This document shows positions 1-13,678 of a stretch of DNA of 64,000 bases, in pieces. The notes beneath the pieces are model-generated. The model was not told where the DNA came from. It ran no database searches and was given only the letters and a program-made list of their open reading frames with translations. Position numbers and translations under genes: made by a program. Positions within the stretch are counted from its first letter, which is position 1. Each line of letters begins with the position of its first letter. The stretch is from Cyprinodon diabolis (lineage: Eukaryota > Chordata > Actinopteri > Cyprinodontiformes > Cyprinodontidae). The DNA lies in contig CM060070.1 in the NCBI GenBank assembly GCA_030533445.1, positions 22,262,001 through 22,326,000 on the forward strand, given 5' to 3'.

Positions 1-174
1 AATAATCCTAACAATCCTGTATGGCTTATCCAGTCATGTGTCAAAAACAAACTTGATGTATATTTTGCCAACAGAGACAGTCTGCTTAGACTAGAATGGC
101 TGCTATTTGCAACTGAGAGTAAATGCACTGATGACAGAGTTTGTGTGAATGAGCCTTCATCATCTGATGACTAA
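1..174 (+). CDS. Partial open frame at the window edge, possible terminal exon
   Basis: The first base opens a frame of 57 codons without a methionine, ending at TAA (172-174). Its composition looks protein-like (segments LDVYFANRDSLLRLEWLLFA and an acidic, serine-rich end EPSSSDD). Just after the stop the sequence reads CTAAG|GTGAGT at 179-180, a consensus splice donor, which would place an intron in the 3' untranslated region. The 5' part lies outside the window, so neither the gene nor the protein family can be named. It could also be the end of a mobile-element protein or a chance frame. Confidence 0.35.
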   Translation, partial: NNPNNPVWLIQSCVKNKLDVYFANRDSLLRLEWLLFATESKCTDDRVCVNEPSSSDD

Positions 175-3111
175 CTAAGGTGAGTACAGCTCAAAAAGCA
201 AGCTTACAACAGCACACTACAAGAGGAAGTAGAAACACAACCATTACAACTTTTTCCAAGCCTCTCCATGCCATCCAAGAGAGTTATTTCTTTGCAAGAA
301 TTTTTCCAAAATCTATTTATAGTGGTGAGTGTTGGCTAAATCAGAGGATGTCTCTAGATGTTTACATTTGTGAACCTCGCCGGTAGGAGCAGCTGCTTTT
401 TCCGATTGTTTTTCTGCTTGGAAATGTAATCGTATAGTTACAATTTTTCCTAGCTGTGCAGTGCAGAAACTCTGTCAGCATAGATGTGTGCATGGAAGGC
501 AGTGGGAGAAAAGACTCAGACAGTCGCCATGCCACCTGCCATGACCAACTTTACCCACTCACCTCCAACCATGCAAGTGGTTAAATGACTACTCACCTGG
601 AAACAGCAAATTCCCTCCAGCTACATCTCATACAGTACCTACCCTATGGTGGTAAACTATTCGTGCTGAAGATCTTTTTTGCTGTAATTATAATTATGGG
701 TGCATTCTGCATTGTGTATAGACTAATAATCGCATATTCAGTGTGGACCTTGCAGCTATTCTGCAACGTCTGGTGCATTAAATTGAATCTATTGGAAGGT
801 TAAGGTTTTTAATTTGTATACTTTGTGCATTAAAGAAAATCCAGAGAAAACTCAAATCTCTGCACCAAATTCTTGTTTTATTAAGTACCCTAAAAATGTG
901 TAATATGAGGTGACAGAAGGAATGGTTTAAACAAATCAAAACTCCAAAACTAATAAAACGCTTATGTTAATAATGATTGCAGACAAGAATTGTACAGTAA
1001 GTCCTGCAGGGGATCCCTTAAGATTTTTATCCCTTTTTTAGGTAAGGCAAAGAAATTTCAAGGTGAATGTGTCTGTTGTTCTAATCTAGGGCATTAAGGA
1101 AATGCCAGCATATTTTAAACAAAGTTTGATTCTAATAAAAACAGCATTAAAGTATTTGGCTGAACGAAATAGTGATATAACCTGACACCTGAAGCATAAA
1201 AAAAATTTCAACAGTCTATAATGGGAAGCCAAAAGGTATTAACGTCTAATAAAACTGACTGACCCCTGTTGCTAAATGGAATTCAGATGCTGACGTCATT
1301 TCAGCCACATTAGTAACATCCATCCAAGTGTGGAGGCTGAAACAATATCATCATGCTGGGACTGAGTAAAGGTCCTGCTTTCGGGACAGCCACAGCAGAT
1401 TAAGCACATTCTGGAAATAATGACTTTCTGCTAACAATGTAATCTGTCGATCCAAACACTGGGGAAAGCTTTGTGTTCCACAATCCAGTGAACAGACTGG
1501 TGGATTGTCCGGCGCTGAGACAGAAAGCAGATCATATCCTTGTCTTGCCATCAGAGAGAAACAATGGTCAGCTGTATCAACCAAATCCTCGTATTACAGG
1601 AAAACTGACAGCGATTCATCAGGTGTGAGATTCAAGCTTGTTTACTCTCCCATAGAGTTACAAATATAGGATACCAGTAAGACACCTGCAGTAAAAGTGT
1701 GTACACAGCGTTTGCCTAAATGGCAAATAAATAACACCCACTGAACCTCAGCTTGAAGATAACACACTACCTGGGGAGGAGAAGTGTAAGTGCCTAACCT
1801 AGGAGGAAGGCCTGGGAGCAGGACAGCAGGAGAGCGCAATTGGTATTCTTGCTTGAGCTGCTTCCTCGAAGGCCAGCCCTCATAAATAATATGATAATGG
1901 TGTATTTACAGTGCTGCTGAGGTGAGCAGTAGCTTTGCAGGAACAAAGCAGTACTATATGAGAGTGACCTGAGATGAGTGGATTGACACCATTGGAGATG
2001 TGTGTGGGATTGGTTAAGGGGGTACCAGCGAGGTGGAAACAAAAGGTGATTACGTTCATTAGCAATCGGAAACTGGGGAGACAAGGAGCAATGACAAGTT
2101 TAATCAAGCTGCGTCATGTCTGACGGATCAGCTCTAGACAAAAAAGCATAACAAAAATGGCTGACAGAAGCCTGTCTTTATGCTGAAAGCCTAACTCTGC
2201 TGGAACCGGTCATTTACCAAAGACTTTCTGTGTTTATATATATAAAAAAAAAAAAAATAAAGAATAGAAGAAAGATCTTAGGCTCTCCTTGTTTTGACCC
2301 TTTTTTTTTTGATAAACACTATTGTGGGCAGACAGGCTAAAGAAGCAAAAACCTCAAAATATAACAATGCCACTAGAAGCTTAGAAGTAAAATATATATT
2401 CTGTAATTACTGTAGCAAAAACAGCACAAAGAGATCCTGGAAAATAACACTCAAGAATGTTTGGCTAGCAGCTACAGGGGGATATTTTGACATCTGTACA
2501 ATAAAATAGGGCCAATTTCCACTTTATTGGTTCTTTATCACTTTGCAGTTACTCTACACTAAATATAATGTTTGCAAGTTACACATCTTTGTAAAAGCTT
2601 TTCATTAGATTATTTTATTTCTGCTGTTTTACACACCTAAATATTTTAAATCACACAATAAAAACCAAAATTAGTCTACATACTAAATGTATATATAAAT
2701 GGAAGATGTGGAACTAAATCTATTAACTGGTTGCACCACATTTGATAGCTACTTCTGTCATTAGGATATTTCAGAGATTTGGGAATGAACAACATGCTTA
2801 AAGTCATACCACAGATCATTTTTTTGTTGCTCAACCCAAGTAAAGAGGTCTTAGTCCCAGTCCCATTTCTCTCACTTGGTTCTGAGATCACTCCAGTGAG
2901 TTACACAACACAGTAGAGTACACTCAATAAGGTGAAGTGCAAGTGAAGATTTTCTCTCTGAGAAAATGGGACACCATTCGTTACACCCCAGCCCAGTAGA
3001 TGGTTGTAACAAATAGCCTGTATACTTCAGTGATGTGTTCACCTCGTCAAAAAGGATGGATATATCTGCAGATATGCTAGTGCCTATCTCCAGCTGTCTA
3101 TGGGCCAGAGG

Positions 3112-3115
<4 letters not shown>
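175..3115. other. Unassigned intergenic sequence
   Basis: I recognise no gene or repeat family here. Short frames on both strands lack family motifs. There is a short TA/A-rich run near 2235-2262. Confidence 0.5.

Positions 3116-3168
<53 letters not shown>
3116..3168. repeat. (TA)n microsatellite, left flank of the transposon
   Basis: This is an uninterrupted TA dinucleotide run directly left of the Tc1/mariner copy. A second, longer TA run abuts the right end of the same element. Confidence 0.95.
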
Positions 3169-4490
<1,322 letters not shown>

Positions 4491-6004
4491 TCAGAAATGG
4501 ATCAGCTATATGTATCAATTATATCTGAATATAAGGCCAGATTGGTTTGGATAGTTAATTTCTGAACTGAAGAAGAAAACTATACACATTGATGAACAGT
4601 TTTATTTTTACCTCTGGATATCTGTACAATAAAAAAAGTCTAAATAAATGAGACATTCAAAGTGTAGGTTTTAGGTGCACTGTAGGATAGGTTTCTGTTA
4701 TAAAGAGCTATAATGTCTCTATCCTTCTGCATTCCTTACAACCATGATACCCTCTGTTATCCCCTTCATATGTCAAGTCTGGAATATTTCACCAAGGACA
4801 TTAGTTTTATCATTATCTTAGCAGCCCTTATCTTGTTTCATATTGTTCATAGAATCCTATAGTACAGGTGTTGAATTTTGCTTTGATAAATCATGACAAA
4901 TCCTCCTACTAACATAAATCCAGATAATATTGAATATAATGAGAGGTTGGGAAGGTTGTAGCCCTGGTTTTAAAGCAGCAGTTTACGCGAGCTGGCATAT
5001 TTCTTTCCACCAACAATCACCACAACACATCTCTACGACAGCTGACACAGCATTATCTGCAATACATTGTGATCACTCAAAGTGTTTAGAGGTCTTCAGA
5101 GGGCTGTCCCTTACCAGCATTTCAATGCTGAATAAATACTCCTTGTGGACATATTGATATCCATCTTCTGAACCCCAAGGATACTGATATTTTTTTATAT
5201 TTACAAGCTTTCCTAAGTTTTGTTATTATCTTTCAAGTCAGCTCATATTCTGGATTTTTATGCTTTTTGGTTATTAAAAAAAAACAGGGAATATTGGAAG
5301 AGCTGCATTTTGTACATCAAGCTTAAGTGGGTTCAAGAAATGTAATAATTTTCAAAATGATGTTTTGACTTAACTATATATTATGTTTTTTTTTGTCAAA
5401 GTGACATTCTTAAATGTGTGTAAATTTGAATTATAAAAAGGTTTTTACCACATTTAGAGTAAATTGTTGGAGAAAAGAATCTAATATAAGTAAGGAAACA
5501 GAAACAAATATTCTGTCAACAAAAGCAACAACATTATATTATAGTTAAGTCAAACTCAAAATTCTTATAAAAGACAGGAATTAGTTTGCTGGAAGCACCG
5601 ATGCACAAGGAGGATAATGACTAACACTCAACAGCAGCTAAAATCAACAAATTAGATCAAGGTTGAAAGAAAGAATAGATGGTAACTGAAACAAAACAAG
5701 CAAAAATATATTACTACAAAATTTAAGATGAATAAAAAAACACCCTAATGTCCCCAAAAGATGTAAAGGAAAAGAAAAAAACAAGAAATATCATATGATT
5801 AAAACAGCACAAAAAACAGAAAGACTCAAAATGAAAAGACAGTACCGGAATTCCAAGGAGTTTATAGTTTACATGACACAGAAATAAAAATGTTTAGAAG
5901 ATTTTCCAACTTTTTATAAACAAATCAAGAGAACTGTAAGTTCATTTTACTGTATACATTATTGTGAGATTTTTCAAAAACCAGAACCATGTCAATAGTA
6001 CTCT
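4491..6004. other. Unassigned AT-rich sequence
   Basis: I recognise no gene, repeat family or regulatory motif. A-rich stretches are common, and short frames show no domain motif. Confidence 0.5.
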
Positions 6005-6625
6005 CATTCTTTACTTAGGTATAAGTACAGATGCCTTAGTAAAACAAGACTGTGGTAAAAGTAAAAGTACAGTTTAGAGTCCTATACTTGGGAAAAAGTT
6101 AAAAAAATACAGGGGTAGCTCATTTTTTTTTTTTTACCTTAAATGAATTGAAAATAAATTAAAACACTATGTAAGGGAACAGGTTACTTTTCCTCACTTT
6201 GTTGTTAGAAAGGACACTAAAAATACCGATTGGTTTAGCTTCGATCCAAATTAAAATTTCAGACACTATGATACAGATTGAAATAAACAGACGTCCTGCA
6301 TTTCCAATAGAATTTAGAACTCTAATATTAACAGCATTAAAGTTGCAAATAGTATTGGTATTGATATAGAACTAGACGCATAATCAACATGTATATTTAA
6401 AATCTAATAGAGTAAAAATATATTGTATCTGAAAATTGGATCGTTCATTTTCAGTGTTTCCCAGCCTCTTCCTTCATCCATGTTGCTATCAGTGTTTTTC
6501 TATAAGCAAATTTAATTCAGCTAGACCGATTCTCTTCAAGCTATTTAGAAGTAATGAGTCAATTTTTCTTTTAAATAAGGAGTAGAAAGTGGAGATATTA
6601 GCGTCATGTCCAAATATAGCAATAT
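6005..6625. mobile_element. Old, diverged copy of the hAT-type element at 61548-62176
   Basis: Segments match the well-bounded element at 61548-62176 in the same order. Near the left is an AAGTACAGAT-like motif with AAAAGTAAAAGTACAG; near the right are ATGAGTCAATTTTT and AAGGAGTAGAAAGT. The terminal repeats and target duplication are too decayed to place, so the boundaries are approximate. It has no coding capacity. Confidence 0.55.
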
Positions 6626-6662
6626 AACTACCTGAATAAAGCATTGTCAGAAACGGGACAGA

Positions 6663-7487
6663 TGGTACCAGGATTCAAGGTAAGACAGTCAGTAAAAAAG
6701 TACAAAACGTTTATTAAAATGAACAAACTGAAACAGAACAGATCAAAAGCATGGAAGTGTGGAGCTGTGGACCACAGTGGCTGCTGAAGAGGGGCGTGGC
6801 ACAACCCATCACTTAGTCTCTGGAGGGAGAAACACAGGTAATTGACCATGATCATTTGACAGGAGATGATAATACGAGTGAGTCACTTACCTGGTTCAAC
6901 AGTTCAATCCATCTCCTTTCAAAAAGGTGTGATGCAGCCAATGGGCTGCCAACGAGATGCGGCGTGCGCCTCCCAGAGTGTTCCAGATGCTGCAGGCCGG
7001 GAGAGCATGCAGGAGTCCTCAACTCCTGAGGCCTCCAGGAAGTCCTCAGAGCGTGAAGGCAGGTTCAGAGTTCCACAAGTCCAGAAGCGTGCCCAGAAAG
7101 ACACGCACAGATGCAGACAGGCTGACTTAGATGCAGACAAGCAGGCCTAGAGGTTGAGGAAACAGAGAGAAGACGTGATACCAGGATTTATGCAGGACTT
7201 TGAACGTGTCTCGTCTTAGGAGCCAGGCTTACGGCAATAAAACTGACCCTCCCTGTGTTCCGAGCCAAAACCCTGAGGGCTCTGGGGAGAAGGAACAGGA
7301 CACGATCAGAAGACAGGGCAAACACTAAAACCCTCTTATTCCACTGGCCAACAGGAATGAGGACACAAACCTTGGAACTAACTAAAACTAACATAACATA
7401 CAGGCATAAGGGATCTAAAAACTAATCTGAAGACTTTTGCATTTGGTTAGCTTACAAAGCGCTAGCTAAAAGGAAATCCTGGCACCA
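6663..7487 (-). mobile_element. Solo LTR-like block with inverted TGGT..ACCA ends
   Basis: The block starts TGGTACCAGGATT and ends AATCCTGGCACCA, which are inverted repeats differing at one base of 13. On the minus strand a polyadenylation signal AATAAA lies close to its 3' end (plus-strand TTTATT near 6710). The length of 825 bp and the TG..CA ends fit an LTR. The flanking five bases (ACAGA and GTTAA) do not match, so this may be a rearranged or recombined LTR. No internal gag or pol is present. Confidence 0.5.
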
Positions 7488-10400
7488 GTTAAAAAGTAAA
7501 ATATCAAGTCTTTCTTATCAATGTAAAGAACATTATACATGTTATAAAGTAGGCAGGTGTTTTATATCATTAATAAACTCATAATTGCATGTGTTTTCAT
7601 GGATCTGTCTATATTATAATTTAAAAACCATAATGACACAGGTTTTTCGGGCATTACCGCCTAGTTGTTACCTGGAGGATTGTGTCCTGGAGAGGTGGAA
7701 AGATTGGTTTGAAACTCAGATTGTCACTGTGGGTCCCTGTGCAAGCTCCCATCGGTTCCATTACTCCCTAAGAGAAGGCATTTCCCACTATAAGAGTATA
7801 AATTGATACAACCTTTCCTCTCTAAAAAAAATTGAGATAAGAGCAGGTTCGATGCAAAAGTTTGACTAGCCAAGTAAGGACAAATTGAATGCAAGAAGTT
7901 CATACAGGTAGTAATACCAGTAGAAAATTTAATGATCTGGTGATGCACAGCTGTGAATCTCCGGAAATAAGGACAACTGAGGACATCCATCCATTTTCAA
8001 TGCTCACCTCATTCTTGCAAAGTCACGGGGGGCTGGTGCCCATGTCCAAAGATCAATGGGCCATGCAAAATCCTAGAATAAGTGCCTGAAGACATACAAG
8101 GCAAGAACTATTTATGGATACAATAAAGGCGATTTAAAGGAAACATGTCATGCTTAAAAATCCATCCTATTCCTTTTTAAATCCTTCAGTTGTGGTCTAA
8201 AGCAGAACTGCAATTCTTGATCTGTATCACTCATTATTGTACTTGCTCAGGACTATATTCTTCTAATTTCTTACTTTAATTTTAATGCAGTCTTTTTGTA
8301 TGCAAATGAGACACTTCATATCCCACCTTCCTAGAGGGTCGCAGAGCTTTTCACTCAACCCTGTTGCAATATTTGTAGTTGGACAGCAGAGGTACAATTA
8401 TGTAGTGGCACAGAAACCTTTTACTCAAAAATATTATTAAAACCAACAACCTCTGTTGCCAACTGTTATGCATCATCTTGCTTTACCACAAGTTATAAAG
8501 TAAACTGGTATGCAATATAAAGTATAAAAGGAAATTTAAAATGAAATAATTTGTTGTTAGAATATTTTAAATATGTAAAAGCTCCATTTAAAAAAGACAA
8601 CTACTACCCACATACTGTATATTACTTTTTTCTTATACAATTTTTCCTAAGTACACCACTCTCTCTAAAACCTGTGCTCCTCAGTTTTCCTCTCTGCAAA
8701 GGGCTGTCTGCAAAGTCATTAATCACATCACCGTCAGAAATCTGACAGATAGCTTTGTAGTTACTAATCACTGCCAGCCAACTTGATCATTCTTCTACCA
8801 TCGATATCTCATCTTATCAATTTTAGTTTAGAAAACCTCACTCTGCAGATACAGCAGGCACAGGAAGAGTGCAGGCTACCCAGAGAGTTGAATAAAATTC
8901 ATATCTCATTTATAAAGAGGTAAGTGAGATAATGAGGTCATCTGTACTTTAGTACGTCTGGAAGGTTTTCCATCACAGTGAGTTCTGGCACTATCAGAAA
9001 AAAACTATGAACAGTGGGTACATACAGTACTATGCTAAGAGGGTGGGACTGGCTCATTTGGATAATTTATAGTGGAAACTGCAGGTAAGCAGAACTGGCA
9101 TGCTTTACTACTTAATCCACCAAAGTTGAACTTTGTTATGACAGTGCTAAATTCGACAGATGTGTTAGAGATTTCCAATTTTCCAAACTAAACCTGCCAA
9201 TCCAAGCCACAGTACATTAATCGGACATCCCACAGGAAGGAAGTGCCAAGAAGGAGCAACAAGACTCCTAAGGTGGTGCTGAGAGAACAATATGATGTAA
9301 TTCACTGCGGGAGTAAGAGCAAATGACTTCAGTCAGTGTAGGAAGCAGTCCTACTCCCTTTTGTTTAAACTTTAAAAAATTACCATGCATGCACAGAGCT
9401 TCCAATGATTTTCTCACCCATTTTACAAATGCTAATATAATGTGGATATAACTTTTAACATATTTTCTTATTCTGTAACTATTGAAGTTAAATAGATTCC
9501 TCACTGCATTTGATGAACACAAGTCTGTCACCTATTACCCCTTATTCACTGTGTGCCTGTGCAATCTTATGGTAAAGTAGATCAAATACAAATATCTTTC
9601 CAGTGTTGAAATTCCCCTATACTACAGCCCGGATCAAAGCATTTCATAATATGCAAATTAAATTATGTGATCTATCAACTTTTAGGGAAGCCAAGTGCAC
9701 AAGAAAATGTCAATAATAGCTACAACAGTGGATTATGCATTGTATGTTCCAAGAAAGAATGTTGATAAAAAAGTTTGCCACTGTACACTCTTGGTGATGT
9801 TCTGAGGTTACTGTAGCACCCATGCTTAAAATTGGGTTAATTTAACACTGTGTGATTAATGGCAGTCCGAACAAAATCCTTTGTTAAAACTGTCAGAAAA
9901 ATCGCAATTTGGTGTTTTTTTCCCAGTGATGAATACACTCTAATTTGATCAAGCCTTCTGACCACACATGCCATCACAACTATTGAATAGTATAAGACTC
10001 TATAGACACATTCTGCTGAGCCATTGCTGCTGCAAAATAGATATGTCACTGTATCTCGCACAAAAAAAACACTGAACTAAAATGCCCTCTTTTGTAAAAT
10101 TAATGTATTTAATGTATATTAGTCTATGATCTAATGTTAGAACTGCATGCAGGCTTTGTGTGTGTATAATTCAGATCTAGCATTACAGGGTGTTAACACC
10201 ATGGGATACACTTGACCTATCACAGCCAATCAGGAGGAGCTTTAGAGAAATAGCTCTTTCTCAGAGGAAGATGCCAGACCTTTCCTCCTAAGAGCGATAA
10301 TCAGATCCCGTATTTTTGTAATTTCCCATTGTCCTTTTGTTTATCTCCTTGTGTCCCCCTTGCTGCTTCCTCCGGGATCAGTCCACTGCCCCCTTGTCTT

Positions 10401-10639
10401 TAGAGCCCTAGAAAAAACTTGCTGAGGACATCCCTCCCATAATGTCCCTTCAGCAGTAGGTGACTTGCCTAGATCTGCTGTTTCTTTCCATAGACAAAGC
10501 TACTGACTCAGCTTTTGCTGTGACTAACCATGTGTGCTCTTTCATCTTTTCTGATATCAAAACTAGCTCCAAACTCATCCGGGTCAAAGCTGTAGAACAA
10601 GGGGAATTTAAACACTGGCCAGCGTTTAATTTATTCCCA
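7488..10639. other. Unassigned sequence with one short dispersed-repeat fragment
   Basis: Mostly nothing recognisable. At 7984-8030 there is a fragment of the common fish repeat that reads CATCCATCCATTTTC followed by GTCACGGGGGGCTGG; a second fragment of it lies at 21112-21162. No coding frame has domain support. Confidence 0.5.
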
Positions 10640-11684
10640 TTCATAAATTGATGATCTTGTAAGTGGGGTTAAATGTTACCTGCGTACTGCCTTAGACAAC
10701 GTAGCCCCCTAGAAAAAGAAAACCTAAAAAAATAGTAAGCTGGTTCCTTGATTTACTGCTATAGAAAATGACCCTTTGTAAAACTAGAACAGCATGTTTC
10801 TCTTCTTTCATATAGGATAATAAGCATAATCCTGGATTTCCTTCTTTTTACAATAACCAAACTCATCCAGAGCCATCCCTCTGTTGAATTGTCCCCACTG
10901 CTCTTAGCAGAATTTATTTAATGGGAATCTTTATAAAAAAAGATAAATGCTATTAAAAATAAGATCATTGGCACCCCTCTAAATATAAATAGTTAACCTT
11001 TGAATGGTGACGTAGCATCTAAGGTAACTATAGAATCTATAGTTAGTAGTAATCTGAAGGTTTGGAGTTAGCAAAATTATTATCTTCATCTAAGCCTTCA
11101 TCTTGTATGTTAGATCCAGTTCAAACCAAGTTATTTAAGAAATGATGCCCTCTGATTTCCACATCAATTTTATAAATTATTAATTTATTCATTTTACACA
11201 GAAATGTTCCTGAGGCTTTTAAGGTAGCTTAAGAAATATTTTCTTGACCCATATGACTTGGTCAATTATAGGCCTATATCTAATCTTTCTTTCTTTCCTA
11301 ATTCTTGAGATTATAGTTGCTAATCAAGCATGTGGCCGCTTACAATTTTTGAGGAGTTTTAATCAGAGTTTAGAGCTCCTCATAATACCCAAACAGCAGT
11401 AATAATAGTTTCAATGCCTCAGATAATGGACTTGTATCTGGACTTCTGTACTCCTGTTAGATCTCAGTGGTGCATTTGATGCAGCTGATCATAATATTCT
11501 TTTAGAAAGACAATTTTTTTAGGATTTACGGGAATTCATCTAGGGTGGTTTAAATATTATTTATCTGACAGTTTCCTTTTGTTTATGGTAATGATACATT
11601 TTCCCCATGCTCCAGTATTACCTGAAGAGTACAACAAGTACCTCTATTTTTAAATTCTGCAGTTTTGTTAATTTAACCTCTAAG

Positions 11685-11822
11685 GCAGGGGTCCCCAAAC
11701 TTTTTCCTGTAAGGGCCACATAACTTTTCCCTTCTCTGATGGGGGGCCGGGGTCAGTTTGTAACAGAAAAATTGTGACGATTGCAAGAGTGCCTAAATTT
11801 ATGACGGGATTTATGTCTTTAA
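11685..11822. mobile_element. hAT-like end fragment nested in the L2 copy
   Basis: It starts CAGGGGTCCCCAAACTTTTT, a typical hAT-type terminal sequence, followed by a GGGCCGGGG-rich stretch, and sits between broken L2 segments. No matching opposite end or 8-bp duplication is visible, so only one end is preserved. The right limit is where L2 homology resumes. Confidence 0.55.
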
Positions 11823-12147
11823 CATAGCAGCTTCATCTGGTCTGTTCTATTTTGGCTGTGACACCACCCTGGAGAGAAATATCAGCTGTGCTGCTGCCAT
11901 CAACACCGGCGTTTATGTTGGAGCTTGAACTATTTTTCAGTGTAGTCCTGTTTCTCTGACTGTGACTAACTGTGTGTGCTCTTCTTCATCTTCTGAAATA
12001 GGAGCTGGCTTCGAGCATGTCTGCTTGGCTGTGTCTTTCCTGGACAGGGTCACCTGTGGAGCTAGTTGACAGTTACCTTTTTATCTCTGCTTTCTTTTGT
12101 ATGTAGCAGATGGCCATTCACACTGAGACTAGTTCTGCAGGAGGTGT

Positions 12148-12770
12148 TAGAATCAGATTTATTGCCAAGCAGATTTACACTTACGACTTTGACTTGGTGC
12201 TGATGGTGCAGACAAATTTGGTATAAATACAGAATACAGAATCTATAGCCATATACAATATAAAACATATAATATACTATTTACAATATATAGTATATAG
12301 CCATATATTATATAAACAGTAGGCTGTGTGTTAATGTAACACAGGAGGTCTGGACATGTTGTTGTAGCTTCTAGGTCCTAAATGGGGGGAGGGTGAGAGG
12401 CAGTGAAAAGACTCACAGGCTGGTAACGGAATGGAAGAACCTGTTCCTGTGGCGTGAGGCTTTGGTCCTGATGGACCACAGCCTTCTGTGGAGTTGAGGA
12501 GTTGAGGAGGAGTTGAGGATGGACTCAATGGTGGAGGAGTAGAAGTGTACCATCATTGTCCTTGGCAGGTTGAATTTTTTCAGCTGCCATGGGAAGCACA
12601 TTCTCTGTTGGGCTTTCCTGGTGAGGGAGTTGATGTTCAGCTCCCACTTTAAGTCCTGTGAGATGATAGTTCCCAGGAAGCGCAAAAGACTCCACAGTGT
12701 CAATTATGAAGTTGCAGAGAGGGATGGGGATAGCTGGGGCTGAGTTCTTCCTCAAGTCCCCAACCTTTTC
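12148..12770 (-). mobile_element. Rex-type LINE 3' fragment, inserted in the L2 copy
   Basis: On the minus strand 12413-12703 encodes the C-terminal end of a non-LTR reverse transcriptase (FLGTIISQDLKWELNI, KAQQRMCFPWQLKKFNLP, STIESILNSS), and the plus-strand left edge AGAATCAGATTTATTGCCAAG is its 3' tail. This layout is seen in teleost Rex-family LINEs; the exact clade cannot be settled here. It is 5'-truncated and carries frame errors. Confidence 0.75.
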
Positions 12771-12985
12771 CACCTTTCTTCCTGTTAAAAGAGAGTTTTT
12801 CTCTCTGCTGTTCCTACATGTATTCTGTCTGAAGGATTGCTATCGAGTCAATGAGTCAATGCAATCTGCTGATTTTACTGAAAACTTTTAAAGAATCTAA
12901 ATGTATGACCTGGGTGATTTGTCCCTATAAAGTGCCTTGAGATGATATATGTTGTGAATTGATACTATATAAACTCCTTCATACT

Positions 12986-13581
12986 CCACCAGTAGTGCTT
13001 ACCTTAATAATTGATTTTCAACACTCCACTGGCATACCAACACTATCTGAAAAACAAAAAGAATCAGTACAAACCATCACCACTCTCCACAATATGTTAA
13101 CCTAAGCCTCTGTGAGTGCTCTTACCGCCTCCTCAATATTTATAATTTTCCCAAACAGAATCCGTTCCCTCTTCTTCAATATCATTGTCAGTCCCTGTTC
13201 ATTCAAATTTTGTTCGCAGTCTTTTCTCCTTGTCTTTCTGGATCCCTCCCCTAAGCCTGAAGAAACATTTACTTAATTGTTTGCGTGAATAAATTGCTAA
13301 AACCTTCCCTAATTATCTGTAGCTGCTGTCTAAACAGACCCAGATCATCATGTTTAAATTAAGACAATCAATAGTCTTAATGAATTGCATCATGTTTAAA
13401 CATTTATAAACCAACAGCTGCCTCCATTTGTATTACTTGTTGGCTTGTTACAAAGTCAACCTGCCGTGTTTATTTTGGTGAAGAGGTAGTCCTGCGACCC
13501 GAAAGCTTTCCCTGTGTGTCATAAACAGTCATGGAGAGCTAAGCTGGTGAAGAGTGTGTCAATGTTTATTTCTGCCTGCAG
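12986..13581. other. Unassigned intergenic sequence
   Basis: Nothing recognisable other than the downstream exon-like segment. Confidence 0.5.
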
Positions 13582-13678
13582 TGAGGGCATACCTGCCTCA
13601 ATTGAAGTCTGCCTGCAGTCTTTATTTTCAGACATCCCTAGAAGTAAAGGACTTTATCTCCCAGCAACTACAGAGAAG
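13582..13678 (+). CDS. Exon-like segment flanked by splice signals
   Basis: A pyrimidine-rich acceptor (TGTTTATTTCTGCCTGCAG, ending 13581) precedes a 97-bp segment that is open in one frame and followed by a donor AGAAG|GTGGGT. The predicted 31 full codons read RAYLPQLKSACSLYFQ then TSLEVKDFISQQLQR, an amphipathic helix-like sequence with balanced composition. It would start with two bases completing a codon and end in phase 2. No neighbouring exon was found in a compatible phase and I do not recognise the protein, so it may be an isolated exon of a large-intron gene, a gene relic, or chance. Confidence 0.3.

Larger units (their letters stand above)
10640..12985 (+). mobile_element. Decayed L2-type LINE with two nested insertions (copy 3)
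   Basis: Order and sequence follow the better L2 copies. The linker upstream of the reverse transcriptase starts near 10675 (CTGCGTACTGCCTTAGACAA, also found reversed near 44775). The reverse transcriptase N-terminus is at 11070-11640, and the 3' untranslated region at 11826-12147 and 12771-12985. Many indels and stops make it non-functional. About 900 bp of the reverse transcriptase is missing where a hAT-like fragment (11685-11822) sits. A minus-strand Rex-type LINE fragment (12148-12770) splits the 3' region: the L2 sequence breaks off after CTGCAGGAGGTG and resumes at CTTCCTGTTAAAAG. Confidence 0.85.
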
